Below are positions 48,001 to 56,044 of a stretch of 64,000 bases of DNA, in pieces. Within the stretch, counting starts at the first letter, position 1; each line of letters opens with the position of its first letter. Source of the stretch: Amyelois transitella (Eukaryota; Arthropoda; Insecta; Lepidoptera; Pyralidae); the NCBI RefSeq assembly GCF_032362555.1, contig NC_083516.1:2939001-3003000 (forward strand), in the 5' to 3' direction. The translations under genes were made by a program, and so were the position numbers. The notes under the pieces are model-generated. The model had not been told where the DNA came from. It worked only from the letters and a program-made list of their open reading frames with translations, and made no database searches.

Positions 48001-51000
48001 ATTAACCATGATCCACTATTGGTTAGGTTTCCAGGTTGCAAGGTTGCGGGGGTTGCACACGGGTCGCTTCATGTAAAAATAGAGTTGAATTCAGGATAGT
48101 GGTCACAAGCCACCCCTGGCTCTTTTCAAGAGACCTCTTTTCTTGACTCCCTACATATCTCTTTAGTGTTACTTTAGTTATGCATTATTCACTCTACATG
48201 CAAGCCCTGCCATCGCATAGTCGCCTTAATCTGATATCCTGAACACTTCCTTAATTTTTTTGGTATCTTAAATAAAAAATCTAAATCGTCCTGATTTAGC
48301 GTCGCTTCACTCGAAGCCACTCCGAATCCTGTGTTACAGATACCTACGTGAATTCTCTGATCCGCCTGAAGTTAGCTTCAGATCCCACAAATTTGGAGTA
48401 GTATAACGGATCTACTCCGAAGGGTTCGAGTTCGACATTATCTTCTCTTTTCTTTAAGATAGTGTCGAACCTCTTGGGTCGCAACCGGGGTTCTATCCTA
48501 CCACCACCATGTTCTCCCATCCTTCTGGTTATACAACCCGAATCATGGAAGCCGACGCTCAGATAAGAGAGAGGTGAAGTACGACCTTAAAACGTCTTTA
48601 TAAAAACCCTAGTTTAAAAAATTGAAGCATTACCCTTTTTATGTTGCAGTCGGGTTACATTAGAGTTTGACGAGATTCAGATTTAGGCTATGGAGCGCGA
48701 ATTTTTTAATTTCACGATATTTCATAATCTAAAAATCCTACCGACGTGCTGTAAGGGGCAATATTTATCTTCGCAAAATTATCTTGATGATGAAATTACT
48801 TCTAATTAACCACGATGATCCTTGTTACTACACAAACAAGTACACAATGCTCAAAATACACAAGTTTTTATTTACATTATTTTTTTATATTTTATATACT
48901 TTTATAAAATACCTTATAGTTACTTAATTATTGACGTTAGATATATTGTGTCGCGGACTTTTTTATAAATCTATTAAAGACCTATATTTTTGTAGTACGT
49001 ACATTGTATGCATAATCATATAATCAACCATGTAGCCAGCTCACGCACGAAAGGTTTCTATTGCTATTAGATTCATTTCACCCAGACCATAAATAGATAA
49101 TATATAGAGATGATATAACAAGTTGATGAATAGCAGAATTAAACACCGCCTTCAAAAAAATTTGGTTCTCAGTGTATATGTATGTATGTTTGTCCGCAAT
49201 AATCTTATGTTTCGCTGAGCCGATTCTGATGTTTTAGAAATTTTGCCGACTTCAAGGAGGATATACATTGGAGGCGGTTCTCTTTTTGCTAAAGTTATGT
49301 GTTTATACTAATTTTAATAAATATAACAAAATGTTACGACAACTATTAAAACATTTATATTTACAATTTACATAAATAAAAACTTAAGCAGCTAAGACTG
49401 CGTAGTTTTAAATCAGTGATTCGTCACTCAGGAATTTTTACAATGCCATGTAAATGGAGGCAAGTCATTAAGGAGGTGAAAGCGCGGTGAGCTTCATAAA
49501 ACTGAACTTAGTCTTATCCCGAAAGCCGATCACTTACCAGTGCGTTCCGTAACTTGCAAAGTGAACACAGAGAATTTCTACTAGTCTTGATTAGTTTATA
49601 CTCAGTGAGTTTACGGGAGTAAGACTTTTTTTATTTATTTATTCTATTGCTTTATTTTATTTATATATGTTATATTTATTTATATTTTTTATTTTACATA
49701 TTTACTCTTTATAAAAAATATGGCTTCTAATTCTATCACAAACCAAATTTTCATTAACGTACCTGGAGATGGAGTACATAGTGGCTATAAGGTTATTAAA
49801 ATTGGCAACAACAATTATAAAACCCTTTTTAGTGTGTCTCAACAATATTTAGGCTGCATTATTGGAAAAAAGGGTGCCATGAAGAGAAGTATTGAAAGTG
49901 ATACACACTCTTATCTAAGAATACCCAAAGATACCGGGGTAATAACAATCTTTGGGAAATCCGTCAAAAACGTAAAAGCAGCAAGAAAATGTGTGGAAGA
50001 AATTGTTTCATTTTCAGCAATGAGACAACAATCGACTCATTTCCTAAATATCCCGGTTAACACCACTTCAATCAAGAACAGATATTTTGCTTTTAAGAGT
50101 GCCGTCTTGAAAACCTGTTCAATTGAGAGTGGTGTTGAAGACTCATTATTCATGAGAGGGAGCAAGTTGCACATCACTATTGGAGTCATGTGTCTGACGG
50201 ACGGGGAGACATTGCAGGCTTCCAACCTGCTTAAAGAAGGGAATGAAAAAATTGTGTTGCCACTAATACGAAATCATTTACCTTTGAAAATACGTTTAAA
50301 AGGTCTATCGTATATTAATGATAACCCGAAAGCAATAGATATTTTATATTGCGATGTCCAAGAAGAGGATGCCCCAACTGGCATTCTACAAAATCTCATC
50401 GACTCTTTGTCGGATTATTTTTACAAAGCAGGGATAATGAAGAAAAGATATGGGCAAGATAAAGTCAAAATGCATGTGACATTATTAAATTCCAAACATC
50501 GGAGACTTTCCCCGGAAGTTAATGATAATTTAGACAATGCACGAAAATGCGAAAGAGTTAGTTTCGACGGCACCGAGATTTTAAGAAACTACTCAGATTT
50601 CGATTTTGGAGTTGCAGAGTTGACTGAAATCCACCTATCAGAGAGCGGTGTGGGACCTGATGGGTATTACCTGCCCGTTTCTATCGTCTACTGTAAATAA
50701 CCACCCTTTATTTCCCGTAGAGCTCTAGTACTACATTTCTTGCTTAATGCCCAGTTTTACAACTGACCGTGTCCATTATTTGCGCAGTTCCTTCAGTATC
50801 CTTCTCGGCCTTGTTGCCTTGTCTGATTATTCTAGTAATGTTGATTCTTTTGTCACATAGCATTTGCCACGATCCCTGTATACTTCTTTCGCTTCATCCA
50901 CATTCATAACTGTCTTCATGCAAGCTCGTCGGTTTGGGGTACTCTTTAGCATTTCGCCAGGACATCTCCGATTTGATAGGTTACGTTCGTTCCCATTCAC

Positions 51001-54000
51001 AATCTCCTTGTATATTTGTTTAGTCAACCTACTTTCATTAATTCTTTTTATATGCCTAATTTACTCTTATTGTTGTTTTTATTTAGCTTTAGAGGACTGA
51101 TACATGACATACTTGACAAAAGACTATAGCACGGTGGGGAGACAGTTAGACTCGTGGTTGTGTCTCACAAAATGGGCGGCGGTGGGGCCCATTTCTAGCC
51201 GTGCTTAGGATTTTTTTTTCAATATTAAATGAAAGCTAAGCTATTTAAAATATGACCGACATTCATCCTCATTTCGTTTTTGTTACCTATCACACACATT
51301 TAAAAATGCGACGAACCATTATTTCATTAGTACATTACCTTTCATTATTACATTACATATGTATGTCATTATTACCAGGGAATAGTTTGGACTCGCCCAA
51401 ATATTTTTTTCATGTCGATCTTGGATAGATTTTTATTAGGCTAAACGATTATAAATATATTATTTGAAAAAAAAAAAAAACAATAATCGCCGGTAAATGA
51501 TCTTAGTAATTTCTTCGAACTAATCTTTTTACTTTCATTGTTATAATGACGTTAACATTAGCTAATGACTTATAACTTTACCTTTTTTAAATACCGTGTA
51601 ACTGCTATCTATAGAAAAAGATTACTGGTAGATACTTTTTCTCGTGGTATAAAGTAATTAAGCTTTCCCTTAAAATTGTACTACAGATTGTTTTAACAAA
51701 TACCTAAACATACAAACCTGTTTCTCAAAAATCGTTATTGACATGTTTACTTTATATTTATGCTCTTTGTTGAATATAGAAACCTCTAATAACGGAATAA
51801 GTCTCCTGGCAATAGTAACATTAAGTGTAGCTATCTCATATATCTATCATATTTTATACATACATACATACATATAATCACGTCTATATCCCTTGCGGGG
51901 TAGACAGAGCCAACAGTCTTGTAAAGACTGATAGGCCACGTTCAGCTATTTGGCTTTAAGATAGAATTGAAATTCAAATAGTAACAGGTTGCTGGCCCAT
52001 CGCCTAAAAAAGAATCTCAAGTATGTAAGCCTATCCCTTAGTCGCCTTTTACGACATCCATGGGAAAGAGATGGAGTGGTCCCATTCTTTTTTGTATTGG
52101 TGCCGGGAACCACACGGCACCATCATATTTTATCATTGTTTTTTTTTTCTTAACTACCTGTATGGCTTTATAGAGATCATCGTGAGAAACCTGTAAAGTC
52201 AGGCAACTAGATGTATAACATGGTGCAATCCGGGTTTGATTTCATTGCAGGAAGACCTGACGGGATCGCTTGTGTACCTGATTAACCTACTCCATGATCG
52301 TGGTCTGCATTCTGAAGCGGACCCCGACCTCTTCATCAGAGGACGCAACTGGTACCATCATGAGGAGATGACATCACGCATCTATTTCGGTATCTATGCC
52401 TGCCCGGCAGAGACTACACCTTTCCACTTGTTTTGCACGCTTATTTTGCTACATCCATTTTCACCTTTTCATCTCATACAATGAACTCATTCCTTCGGTT
52501 AATTCTCATTACCTTGTACTTTATGGTATCCCTATTCTGTATCTCTATTCGTGATCTTATTTTTATTTTGAGGAACAATTAACCATGATCCACTATTGGT
52601 TAGGTTTCCAGGTTGCAAGGATGCGGGGGTTGCACACGGGTCGCTTCATGTGAAAATAGAGTTGAATTCAGGATAGTGGTCACAAGCCACCCCTGGCTCT
52701 TTTCAAAAGACCTCCTTTCTTGACTCCCTACAAATCTCTTTAGTGTTACTTTAGTTATGCATTATTCACTCTATATGCAAGCCATGCCATCGCATAGTCG
52801 CCTTAATCTGATATCCTGAACACTTCCTAATTTTTTTGGTTTCTTAAATAAAAAATATAAATCGTCCTGATTTAGCGTCGCTTCACTCGAAACCACTCCG
52901 AATTCTGTGCCACAGATACCTACGCGAATTCTCTGATCCGCCTGAAGTTAGCTTCAGATCCCACAAATTTGGAGTAGTATAACGGATCTACTCCGAAGGG
53001 TTCGAGTTCGACATTATCTTCTCTTTTCTTTAAGATAGTGTCGAACCTCTTGGGTCGCAACCGGGGTTCTATCCCACCACCACCACGTCTTCCCATCCTT
53101 CTGGTTATACAACCCGAATCATGGAAGCCGACGCTCAGACAAGCGTGAGGTGCAGTACGATCTTAAACACGATCTCAATAAACCGACTTTAAGTCATAGT
53201 TGAAAATATAAGTTTAGCTATTAGGCCTTTACGATTTTCCCTATCTAAATATAACAGAAAGAATAAGAAATAAATTAGACATAGAATTAAAAAAATAGGT
53301 TAAAACCTAGTTTAAAAAAAATTTAAAGCATTGCCCCTTTTTATGTTGCAGTCGTGTAAATTAAAGTTTAACGAGATTCAGATTTAGAATTTGGAGCGCG
53401 AATTTTTTAATTTCACAATATTTCATAATCTAAAATTCCGTGCTGTAAGGGGCAATATTTATCTTCGCAAAATTATCTTAATGATGAAATTACTTTTAAT
53501 TAATCACGATGATTCTTGTTACTACTCAAACAAGTACACAATGCTCAAAAACAAGTTTTATGTAATTATTTTTTTATATACTCGTATAAAATACCTTATA
53601 CTACTCGTAACTTCCCGGATTATTTTATAAGTGTTGATTAATCTAAATGTATCCATGTTTATTTAAATATGAAATGTACTTTATTAATGTAGCTGTCTAA
53701 TGGTGAAAGAATTTCTCAAATCGTTTCAGTATCTCCGAAGACTACCCGCATCAAACAGCTCACCAACGCTTACATCTTTATAACATTAATATAGATAAAA
53801 TTGCCAACATCATTGCTAACAATTTGCATGGCCCGTCAACAGGCAGCTAGAGTCATCGGCTCACCGGTGAAGAGGTAGCGCGAGTCAACGCTGAAGGCGG
53901 CATCCCACACCCAGCGCTGCGAGTCGTGTCGCAGCTCGCGCAGCAGCGACCAGTCGCTGGTGCGCCACACGCGCGCCGAGCAGTCGCCGGACGTCGTCAC

Positions 54001-54007
54001 CAGCATG
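42100..54007 (-). CDS. Lst8: LST8 (TOR complex subunit), last two exons, partial
   Basis: LST8 is the WD40 propeller that binds the TOR kinase domain in TORC1 and TORC2. The penultimate exon (54007-53865) encodes MLVTTSGDCSARVWRTSDWS followed by LLRELRHDSQRWVWDAAFSV and DSRYLFT. The last exon (42215-42100) encodes SSDSYARLWHVEKGSLEREY and CGHQKPITALAFRDQAV, then TGA. The join CACCG|GT...AG|GTTCA restores GSSDSYARLW in frame. These are the last WD repeats of LST8: W-R-T-S, the W-x-W-D-A-A-F-S-x-D-S-R-Y block, and the E-x-E-R-E-Y-x-G-H-Q-K-x-I-x-x-L-A-F end. The intron between them is about 11.65 kb and contains two genes on the other strand. Exons encoding the first five or so blades were not found between 54 and 64 kb and must lie beyond the window. 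Confidence 0.9.
42416..42658 (-). repeat. Retroelement-tail repeat, family R, in LST8 intron
   Basis: 'CTAGAGGCCGCGCGACTTCG', 'ATTCTGGGTCTTCAGCTACC' and 'TTCGCATTTATAATATTAGT' match family R with a small A-rich insertion near 42505. Confidence 0.65.
43560..43860 (-). mobile_element. Reverse-transcriptase fragment (jockey/CR1-like), minus strand
   Basis: On the minus strand 43577-43628 reads SSGVPQGSVLGPILFT, motif B of non-LTR reverse transcriptases. The sequence at 43800-43860 matches 57770-57830 of the similar fragment at 57.4-58.1 kb. Catalytic YADD and flanking domains are missing and frames are broken. The 5' limit of the ASCC1 duplication unit (about 43809) falls inside this fragment. 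Confidence 0.75.
43905..44040. repeat. Repeat shared by both duplication copies
   Basis: 'TTTCGCTGAGCCGATTCTGA', 'TTTGCCGACTTCAAGGAGGA' and 'GGAGGCGGTTCTC' look like a short interspersed insect repeat. The same stretch lies at about 49155-49295 in copy 2, so it predates the duplication. Confidence 0.5.
44106..45021 (+). mobile_element. DNA transposon with inverted ends, carries a THAP-domain fragment
   Basis: TAGGCTATTTGAC (44106-44118) and its exact reverse complement (45009-45021) bound a 916 bp insertion. Copy 2 of the duplication shows the site without it (junction at 49365/49366, 'TTTACAATTTACATAAA'). Inside, an ATG at 44405 opens YKCCAVPQCTNTTIKSPTKL, the start of a THAP zinc finger (C-x4-C spacing); it stops after about 43 codons, so it is truncated. 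On the minus strand 44707-44558 reads SRNLPKVDAIMVDEEIWIVF and ends at a splice-donor-like GTAAGT. A hairpin of two 16 bp arms lies at 44600-44638. THAP domains occur in P-element-type transposases; the superfamily is otherwise inferred. Confidence 0.8.
44405..44533 (+). pseudogene. THAP-type zinc-finger N-terminus, truncated
   Basis: The frame reads MSSYKCCAVPQCTNTTIKSP and then LFFSMPMDLNIPKKRFQ before a TAA. The first two cysteines and the F-x-M/F-P segment of the THAP fold are visible; the C-terminal Cys-His pair and the AVPTIF-like end are missing. It belongs to the transposon at 44106-45021, so it is unlikely to be a host gene. Confidence 0.6.
45377..46357 (+). CDS. ASCC1-like protein, intronless, copy 1
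   Basis: ASCC1 is a subunit of the activating signal cointegrator complex, linked to transcription and ALKBH3-dependent alkylation repair. It joins a KH domain to a 2H-phosphoesterase-like (AKAP7/ligT-type) domain. This 326-residue frame has both. The KH domain at about 42-100 carries the GKKG loop at 49-52 and the following helix MKRSIE. THFLNIPVN at about 106 opens the 2H domain, with HIT at 151-153 (KLHITIGVM) and HVT at 252-254 (KMHVTLLNS), the two H-x-T signatures. YMNDNPKAIDILYCDV and FDFGVAELTEIHLSES match later ASCC1 blocks. The gene has one exon, unlike typical ASCC1 genes, so a retrocopy origin is likely. It lies inside the last LST8 intron on the opposite strand. The ATG at 45377 is chosen because upstream codons differ in copy 2. 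Whether it keeps ASCC1 function is unknown. Confidence 0.85.
   Translation: MASNSITNQIFINVPGDGVHSGYKVIKIGNNNYKTLFSVSQQYLGCIIGKKGAMKRSIENDTHSHLRIPKDTGVITIFGKSVKNVKAARKCVEEIVSFSAMRQQSTHFLNIPVNTTSIKNRYFAFKSAVLKTCPIESGVEDSLFMRGSKLHITIGVMCLTDGETLQASNLLKEGNEKIVLPLIRNHLPLKIRLKGLSYMNDNPKAIDILYCDVQEEDAPLGILQNLIDSLSDYFYKAGIMKKRYGQDKVKMHVTLLNSKHRRLSPEVNDNLDNARKCERVSFDGTEILRNYSDFDFGVAELTEIHLSESGVGPDGYYLPVSIVYCK
46519..46640. repeat. S2 repeat fragment downstream of ASCC1-like copy 1
   Basis: 'TTGCCACGATCCCTGTATAC', 'TTCGCTTCATCCACATTCAT' and 'CATGCAAGCTCGTCGGTTTG' match S2. The same fragment is at about 50866-50985 in copy 2. Confidence 0.65.
46641..49065. other. Copy 1 downstream region and spacer between duplication copies
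   Basis: AT-rich, with an exon-like ORF at 47674-47819 and a SINE-like fragment near 48010-48140. The inverted pair 'CGAGTTCGACATTATCTTCT' / 'AGATAGTGTCGAAC' lies near 48428-48475. The last 130 bp (48936-49065) are outside the duplication. Confidence 0.45.
47674..47819 (+). other. Exon-like open frame of unknown protein, copy 1
   Basis: Bounded by 'TTTTCATTGCAG' and a GT at 47820, it reads DLTGSLVYLINLLHDRGLHS and EADPELFIRGRNWYHHEEM. The frame is repeated in copy 2 (52251-52396) with one visible residue change (PELF/PDLF). The 3' part runs into S2-like sequence ('GCCCGGCAGAGACTACACC'), so the downstream splice site may be fortuitous. Protein not recognised. It could be a captured host exon or part of a repeat. 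Confidence 0.35.
49720..50700 (+). CDS. ASCC1-like protein, intronless, copy 2
   Basis: This is the tandem twin of the gene at 45377, again 326 residues and uninterrupted, with the KH GKKG loop (49-52) and both H-x-T motifs (151-153, 252-254). It differs from copy 1 at five residues: N60S, H65Y, P134S, M199I and L220T. L220T agrees with the broken copies at 56.3 and 60.8 kb, which also read DAPTGIL, so T220 is probably ancestral and copy 1 derived. The 5' flank down to about 49370 and the 3' flank are duplicated with it, so promoter and terminator were probably copied too. Function is inferred from architecture only. An alternative view is a young duplicate that has not yet decayed. Confidence 0.85.
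   Translation: MASNSITNQIFINVPGDGVHSGYKVIKIGNNNYKTLFSVSQQYLGCIIGKKGAMKRSIESDTHSYLRIPKDTGVITIFGKSVKNVKAARKCVEEIVSFSAMRQQSTHFLNIPVNTTSIKNRYFAFKSAVLKTCSIESGVEDSLFMRGSKLHITIGVMCLTDGETLQASNLLKEGNEKIVLPLIRNHLPLKIRLKGLSYINDNPKAIDILYCDVQEEDAPTGILQNLIDSLSDYFYKAGIMKKRYGQDKVKMHVTLLNSKHRRLSPEVNDNLDNARKCERVSFDGTEILRNYSDFDFGVAELTEIHLSESGVGPDGYYLPVSIVYCK
50866..50985. repeat. S2 repeat fragment downstream of ASCC1-like copy 2
   Basis: Counterpart of 46519-46640 in the duplicated block, with the same boundaries; therefore present before duplication. Confidence 0.65.
51846..52132. mobile_element. S1 SINE-like insertion with 11 bp target-site duplication
   Basis: ATCATATTTTA occurs at 51846-51856 and again at 52122-52132, flanking a 265 bp S1 element (51857-52121). 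Copy 1 of the duplication has the single, empty site (about 47545: 'CTATCATATTTTATCATTG'). This pair fixes the family boundaries: a (TACA)n end and a GC-rich 'CCACACGGCACC' end. An 11 bp duplication fits LINE-machinery insertion rather than a DNA transposon. Confidence 0.9.
52251..52396 (+). other. Exon-like open frame of unknown protein, copy 2
   Basis: Counterpart of 47674-47819. It has the same 'TTTCATTGCAG' before it and the same frame, with D for E in PDLFIRGRNW. The reading frame survives in both copies, which is weak evidence because the duplication is young. Confidence 0.35.
52397..53864. other. Copy 2 downstream region and LST8 intron end
   Basis: No gene recognised. Contains the duplicated SINE-like piece near 52600-52720 and ends, after about 53605, in single-copy intron sequence leading to the LST8 donor at 53864-53863 (minus strand). 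Confidence 0.4.
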
Positions 54008-54038
54008 CTGGGGAATTGTAGTTACACTTTTTATAAAT

Positions 54039-54180
54039 ATACATATATAATCACGTCTATATCCCTTGGCGGGTAGACTGAGCAAACAGTTTTAAAAATA
54101 CTGGAATGCCACCGTCAGATGTATGGCTTATGACAGTTTATTAGCACATCGCCTAAAAGAAGAATCCCAAATTTATAAGC
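54039..54180. repeat. S1 repeat, decayed, in LST8 upstream intron
   Basis: 'ACATATATAATCACGTCTAT', 'CCCTTGGCGGGTAGACTGAG' and 'GAATCCCAAATTTATAAGCG' match S1, with an internal deletion. Confidence 0.55.
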
Positions 54181-54727
54181 GTGTGTAGGTACATCCATTT
54201 CCCTTTATTAATTAATCGAAATGAATCCCTTCAAAATCATTGTAAAATGTAAAGTGTAATCTATATCTATTTATAACAAAAATCGATGCTAAAATCTATA
54301 AAACAAATATTATTTAAGGTGAATAATATAAATACTTAAAAAATATTGGATATTCAAAATATTGGATAAAATACAAATTATATTTAAATCTATAAAATAG
54401 TTCTTATGAAGTTAAATCTATTGACGTATGAAATCATATCGGCAACTTTATAGTACAACATTAAATGACCTGTCAAAATCAAAATAAACGGTTGGGCACG
54501 GTTAAGACGAGGTGGTGTTAACGGGTTAGTAGTTAAGAGAAGGCGTCGATTGTAGTGTCATTTTCAAAAATAAAATAATTTGATTTAAACATCTTTATGC
54601 TGGTTCTACGTTATCGACGGTCTTTTCAAAGATTGTTTACTTTGGGAATTCTAAAAGAGGAAGAAAAGAGGAGTCATACTTTTCTTGGCATATCTTAGCC
54701 AATGATAATTTCAAACTTCGAACAAAC

Positions 54728-54846
54728 GGGCTAGTAACCTGTTAATATTGGAATCTTAATTCTATCATTAAGCCACACAGCTAAACTTGGCCTATCATTC
54801 TTTGTAAGACTTGGCTCTGTCTTCCCCGCAAGGGATATAGATGTTT
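54728..54846 (-). repeat. S1 repeat fragment, reverse
   Basis: 'GCTAGTAACCTGTTAATATT', 'AATTCTATCATTAAGCCACA' and 'CCCGCAAGGGATATAGATG' match the second half of S1. The 120 bp palindrome follows directly. Confidence 0.6.
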
Positions 54847-54851
54847 TTGTT

Positions 54852-54971
54852 CAATATTTTAAAAGTATCATACATACATATAATGATATGTATGTATGAT
54901 ACTTTTAAAATATTTTAAAAGTATCATACATACATATCATTATATGTATGTATGATACTTTTAAAATATTG
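54852..54971. repeat. Perfect 120 bp palindrome
   Basis: The 60 bp left half (CAATATTTTAAAAGTATCAT..., 54852-54911) is the exact reverse complement of the right half (54912-54971), with no spacer. Each half contains its own near-palindrome (ATACATACATATAATGATAT...), so the whole is two nested hairpins. The ATACATAC parts resemble the S1 microsatellite tail beside it. Confidence 0.9.
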
Positions 54972-55564
54972 ACGAGATACATTAAAACACGGAACAATAC
55001 GCAGGACAATGAAGAAAAGTTCATTCTTAGGGTTCCGTACCTAAAAGTCCTTACTTTACATACACCTTAGCGTCCGTACCTTACAACCAACAAATGTGTT
55101 TTTTATTTATTATTATTTTTTGCTCAGTATTAATTACGGTTACAGGTAGACGCTTAAAATTTTCACGGAGCCCTTGGCGCGTGAGTCCGACTCGCACTTG
55201 GCCGGTGTTTGACCTTTCTGGGCCAGGGTGCGCCTTGCGAGTATAAGGTAAAGACACCCTGGCTGTGCCACAGAAACAAATTTTTTTAGTACGTATAATA
55301 AGAATAATTCAATTTAACTGCAGACGCCACCAGCACTATATATCTAGTGTATAGTAGTATAGATGAATCTTGAGAATATTGCCTTGGGGCCTAAGGTCTA
55401 CTTTCAGCACTCCCATTCCTTCACATGGTCTCGACATTTTCTGCATTTGCTACTTTTCAAACCTATCAACAATAAAATGTTCATATCAATGTTCGAAAAA
55501 CAGCAAATCTCAGATACGATGGAGTATTTTTCCAATTCACGGAATAATTAATGATTTATCAATA

Positions 55565-55670
55565 CCGTACCAACTACACAGATCGAGTTGCTTCGAAGTA
55601 AGTTAGAGACTCGGGTAACGAGATACTAACTCAACAACACTATATTTTATGATAAATACTTATATAGGTA
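55565..55670 (-). repeat. tRNA-derived SINE body fragment, reverse
   Basis: 'CACAGATCGAGTTGCTTCGA', 'GTTAGAGACTCGGGTAACGA' and 'GATACTAACTCAACAACACT' correspond to the body of the 18462-18680 SINE. The head is missing. Confidence 0.55.
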
Positions 55671-56040
55671 AATTAAAAAAATCCAAGACCAAGGCTATTA
55701 GTCTACATAACTACCTATCTAGCACTTTTGACAAACAACTAAACGTAAGGACATATTATGGTATATTGGCAAGTTTAAAGAAAAACTATTATTATATGCG
55801 TTCCATTCTTCCCATTTCTGCTGACTGCAAAGCTATCCGTCCTTCTGGGCGGAAATCTAGATGGCGAGAAGTGAAAAGACGAGTCGTTACGTCGTGACGT
55901 CGGGAGTCAATGAAAATAGAGAAGAGCAGTGGAGAGATTTCCGCCCTAAGGGACACCAGATGTCAGACCTCTATAGCTTTGCAATCTTTACGAAGAGTGT
56001 AAAGGAACGCATACAATAATTGTTTTTTTTAAACTTGTCA
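55671..56040. other. Spacer before the minus-strand ASCC1 pseudogene
   Basis: No gene recognised. A plus-strand frame (55649-55897) shows only low-complexity or unrelated residues. Confidence 0.35.
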
Positions 56041-56044
56041 ATAT

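Larger units (their letters stand above)
43809..48935. repeat. Segmental duplication, copy 1
   Basis: From 'ATTAGATTCATTTCACCCAG' this block repeats at 49066 with only scattered differences, through the ASCC1-like gene, its flanks and about 2.5 kb of downstream sequence, to about 48935. Its length is about 5.1 kb because it includes a 916 bp transposon absent from copy 2. The copies are direct and separated by about 130 bp. Similarity is lower after about 48560, where copy 2 has extra sequence at about 53160-53300. Confidence 0.9.
49066..53605. repeat. Segmental duplication, copy 2
   Basis: This direct repeat of 43809-48935 lacks the THAP transposon but has an S1 insertion at 51857-52121 and a deletion of about 50 bp near 51450 relative to copy 1. 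The offset between the two ASCC1-like starts is 4343 bp. The ORF is intact in both copies, and flanking non-coding sequence is nearly as similar as the ORF, so the event is recent. Confidence 0.9.

Noticed and set aside
55649-55897. 82-codon plus ORF with RPSGRKSRWREVKRR
   Set aside because: No recognisable domain, low-complexity start and no conserved partner; probably chance.
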